From contig NZ_CP090641.1 in the NCBI RefSeq assembly GCF_029633825.1, forward strand, positions 2,604,001 through 2,668,000: a stretch of DNA of 64,000 nucleotides. The letters are read 5' to 3'. The notes below the pieces were generated by a model that was not told the DNA's origin, ran no database searches, and saw only the letters and a list, made by a program, of their open reading frames with translations. The DNA comes from Burkholderia contaminans. Lineage in GTDB: Bacteria > Pseudomonadota > Gammaproteobacteria > Burkholderiales > Burkholderiaceae. The translations under genes and the position numbers were made by a program. Below, one piece after another: positions 62,721 to 64,000 of this stretch (within the stretch, counting starts at the first letter, position 1; each line of letters starts with the position of its first letter).

Positions 62721-64000
62721 TTACTGCCGGCCGTAGGTATCGTCGAAGCGGACGATGTCGTCCTCGCCGAGATACGCGCCCGACTGCACTTCGATCAGCT
62801 CGAGCGGCATCTTGCCCGGGTTCTCCAGGCGGTGCGACACGCCGAGCGGGATGTACGTCGATTCGTTTTCGGACAGCAGGAACGTTTCGTCGCCGCGCGT
62901 GATGCGCGCGGTGCCGCAGACGACGATCCAGTGTTCGGCGCGATGGTGGTGCATCTGCAGCGACAGTTGCGCGCCGGGCTTCACGACGATGCGTTTCACC
63001 TGGAAGCGCTCGCCCATGTCGACCGAGTCGTAGTGGCCCCACGGGCGATGCACCTTGCGGTGATCGGTTGCTTCCGCGCCGCGTTGCGCCTTGATGCGCC
63101 CGACGATTTTCTTCACGTCCTGCACGCGCGACTTGTCCGCGACGAGCACGGCGTCCGGCGTTTCGACGACGACGAGGTTCTGCGTGCCCACGCAGGCGAC
63201 GAGCCGGCTTTCCGAATGCGCGAACGTCGATTCCGCGCCTTCGAACAGCACGTGGCCGCGGCCGACGTTTTCGGCCTCGTCCTTCGGCGAGATCTGCCAG
63301 ATCGCGTCCCACGAGCCGACGTCCGACCAGCCCGCGTCGAGCGGCACGACGACGCTCTCGCACAGTTGCGGCAGGCTCGCGAGCGGCTCCATCACCGCGT
63401 AGTCGATCGAGTTCGACGGCGACGCGGCGAACGCTTCGCGATCGATGCGGAAGAAATCGCCATCGGCCTTGCCCTGGGCGACGGCCTGTTCGCAGGCCGC
63501 GTAGATTGCCGGTTCGAGCTCGCGGATCGCCTTCAGCCAGACCGACGCGCGAACGATGAAGATGCCGCTGTTCCACCAGTATTCGCCCGATGCGACGTAC
63601 TGCTGAGCGAGTTCGAGATGCGGTTTCTCGACGAAGCGGTCGAGGCGGCGCACGTCGAGTTTGCCCGTGGCGGCGTCGCCGAGCGGCGCGCCGACACGGA
63701 TGTAGCCGAAGCCGGTTTCCGCGTGCTTCGGCACGATGCCCATCGTCGCGATCTTGCCTTGCATCGCGCAATGCACGCCGGCCGCGACGGCCGCGTGGAA
63801 GCGCGGCAGGTCGGCGACCGCATGGTCGGCCGGCATCACGGTCATCACCGCGTCGTTGCCGCCGGCGACCAGTCGAAACGCGGCGAGCGTCAGCGCGGGC
63901 GCGGTGTCGCGGCCGATCGGCTCGAGCATGATCGACGCCGATTTGCCGGTCAGGCGCAGCTGTTCGGCGGTGGTGAAGCGGTGATCCTCGCCGCATACGA
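62721..64000 (-). CDS. manC: Bifunctional mannose-1-phosphate guanylyltransferase/mannose-6-phosphate isomerase (5' cut by window)
   Basis: About 425 C-terminal residues are in the window. The frame is open to the edge, with VCGEDHRF at the start matching the usual 'VCNEDHRF' segment, so the N-terminus with the GTP-binding motif is outside. Visible features are LEPIGRDTAPALTLAAF, RFVEKPHLELAQQYV, the catalytic segment GSWDAIWQIS, and the C-terminal type II isomerase domain with LQMHHHRAEHWIVVCG and PLGVSHRLENPG. It makes GDP-mannose for polysaccharide. In the Burkholderia cepacia complex the equivalent gene is bceA of the cepacian cluster; that name is probable but not proven without the neighbouring genes. 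Confidence 0.94.
   Translation of the reverse strand, partial: VCGEDHRFTTAEQLRLTGKSASIMLEPIGRDTAPALTLAAFRLVAGGNDAVMTVMPADHAVADLPRFHAAVAAGVHCAMQGKIATMGIVPKHAETGFGYIRVGAPLGDAATGKLDVRRLDRFVEKPHLELAQQYVASGEYWWNSGIFIVRASVWLKAIRELEPAIYAACEQAVAQGKADGDFFRIDREAFAASPSNSIDYAVMEPLASLPQLCESVVVPLDAGWSDVGSWDAIWQISPKDEAENVGRGHVLFEGAESTFAHSESRLVACVGTQNLVVVETPDAVLVADKSRVQDVKKIVGRIKAQRGAEATDHRKVHRPWGHYDSVDMGERFQVKRIVVKPGAQLSLQMHHHRAEHWIVVCGTARITRGDETFLLSENESTYIPLGVSHRLENPGKMPLELIEVQSGAYLGEDDIVRFDDTYGRQ

Overview
The window is high-GC beta-proteobacterial DNA and is best explained as part of a secondary chromosome of a Burkholderia cepacia complex species. The evidence is gene content: an andR-andAcAdAbAa anthranilate dioxygenase locus next to catBAC, a Wsp-type chemosensory cluster, and a mannose-phosphate gene of the type used for cepacian-like polysaccharide. 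The species assignment is an inference from these families, not from a database search.

Layout. 1-10925: the distal part of a type VI secretion (T6SS) cluster on the + strand: a PAAR-protein tail, an unrecognised membrane protein, tssM, tssA, tssF, tssG, tssJ and a secreted protein. 11014-19052: a complete route from anthranilate through catechol and cis,cis-muconate to 3-oxoadipate enol-lactone. It contains catC-catA-catB (-), divergent catR, andR (-) and the divergent andAc-Ad-Ab-Aa operon. 19223-26460: a DUF445 membrane protein, a toxin-first toxin-antitoxin pair, a ThDP enzyme with an aldehyde dehydrogenase, and a CPA1 Na+/H+ antiporter. 26940-35885: a Wsp-like array (MCP, CheW, CheR-TPR, CheW, CheA-REC, CheB) preceded by a receiver-histidine kinase hybrid. 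No GGDEF output gene is present here.

35924-37379: a promoter, a fluoride (crcB-motif) riboswitch and a CLC protein with CLC-F-type signatures, probably a fluoride exporter. 37474-50709: mixed accessory genes, including a riboflavin synthase paralogue, two PAP2-type proteins, an ABC exporter, a Dyp peroxidase, OsmC, LysR and AraC regulators, MntH, an SDR, an MDR and a secreted protein. 50753-55229 (-): an AI-2E family membrane protein, a SYLF lipoprotein, a DUF883 protein and a secreted nuclease. 55433-58054: two DGPF (YCII) proteins, a VOC protein and an ECF42-type sigma factor gene with a one-base frameshift, followed by a 7-bp tandem repeat tract. 58427-60923: a rubrerythrin, Fe-S oxidoreductase and DUF3501 module. 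61658-64000: a gene in which a transposase-type N-terminal domain is joined to an unrelated C-terminus, convergent with a bifunctional mannose-1-P guanylyltransferase/mannose-6-P isomerase gene cut by the window edge.

Most genes show ordinary Burkholderia-like organisation with short gaps or ATGA/GTGA overlaps. The items most worth following are the fluoride riboswitch/CLC pair, the Wsp cluster without a diguanylate cyclase, the exapted transposase-domain gene beside a polysaccharide gene, the frameshifted sigma factor with its minisatellite, the TssM lacking a Walker A motif, and the dyad/direct-repeat operator in front of andAc. No tRNA, rRNA, CRISPR array or intact insertion sequence was seen.
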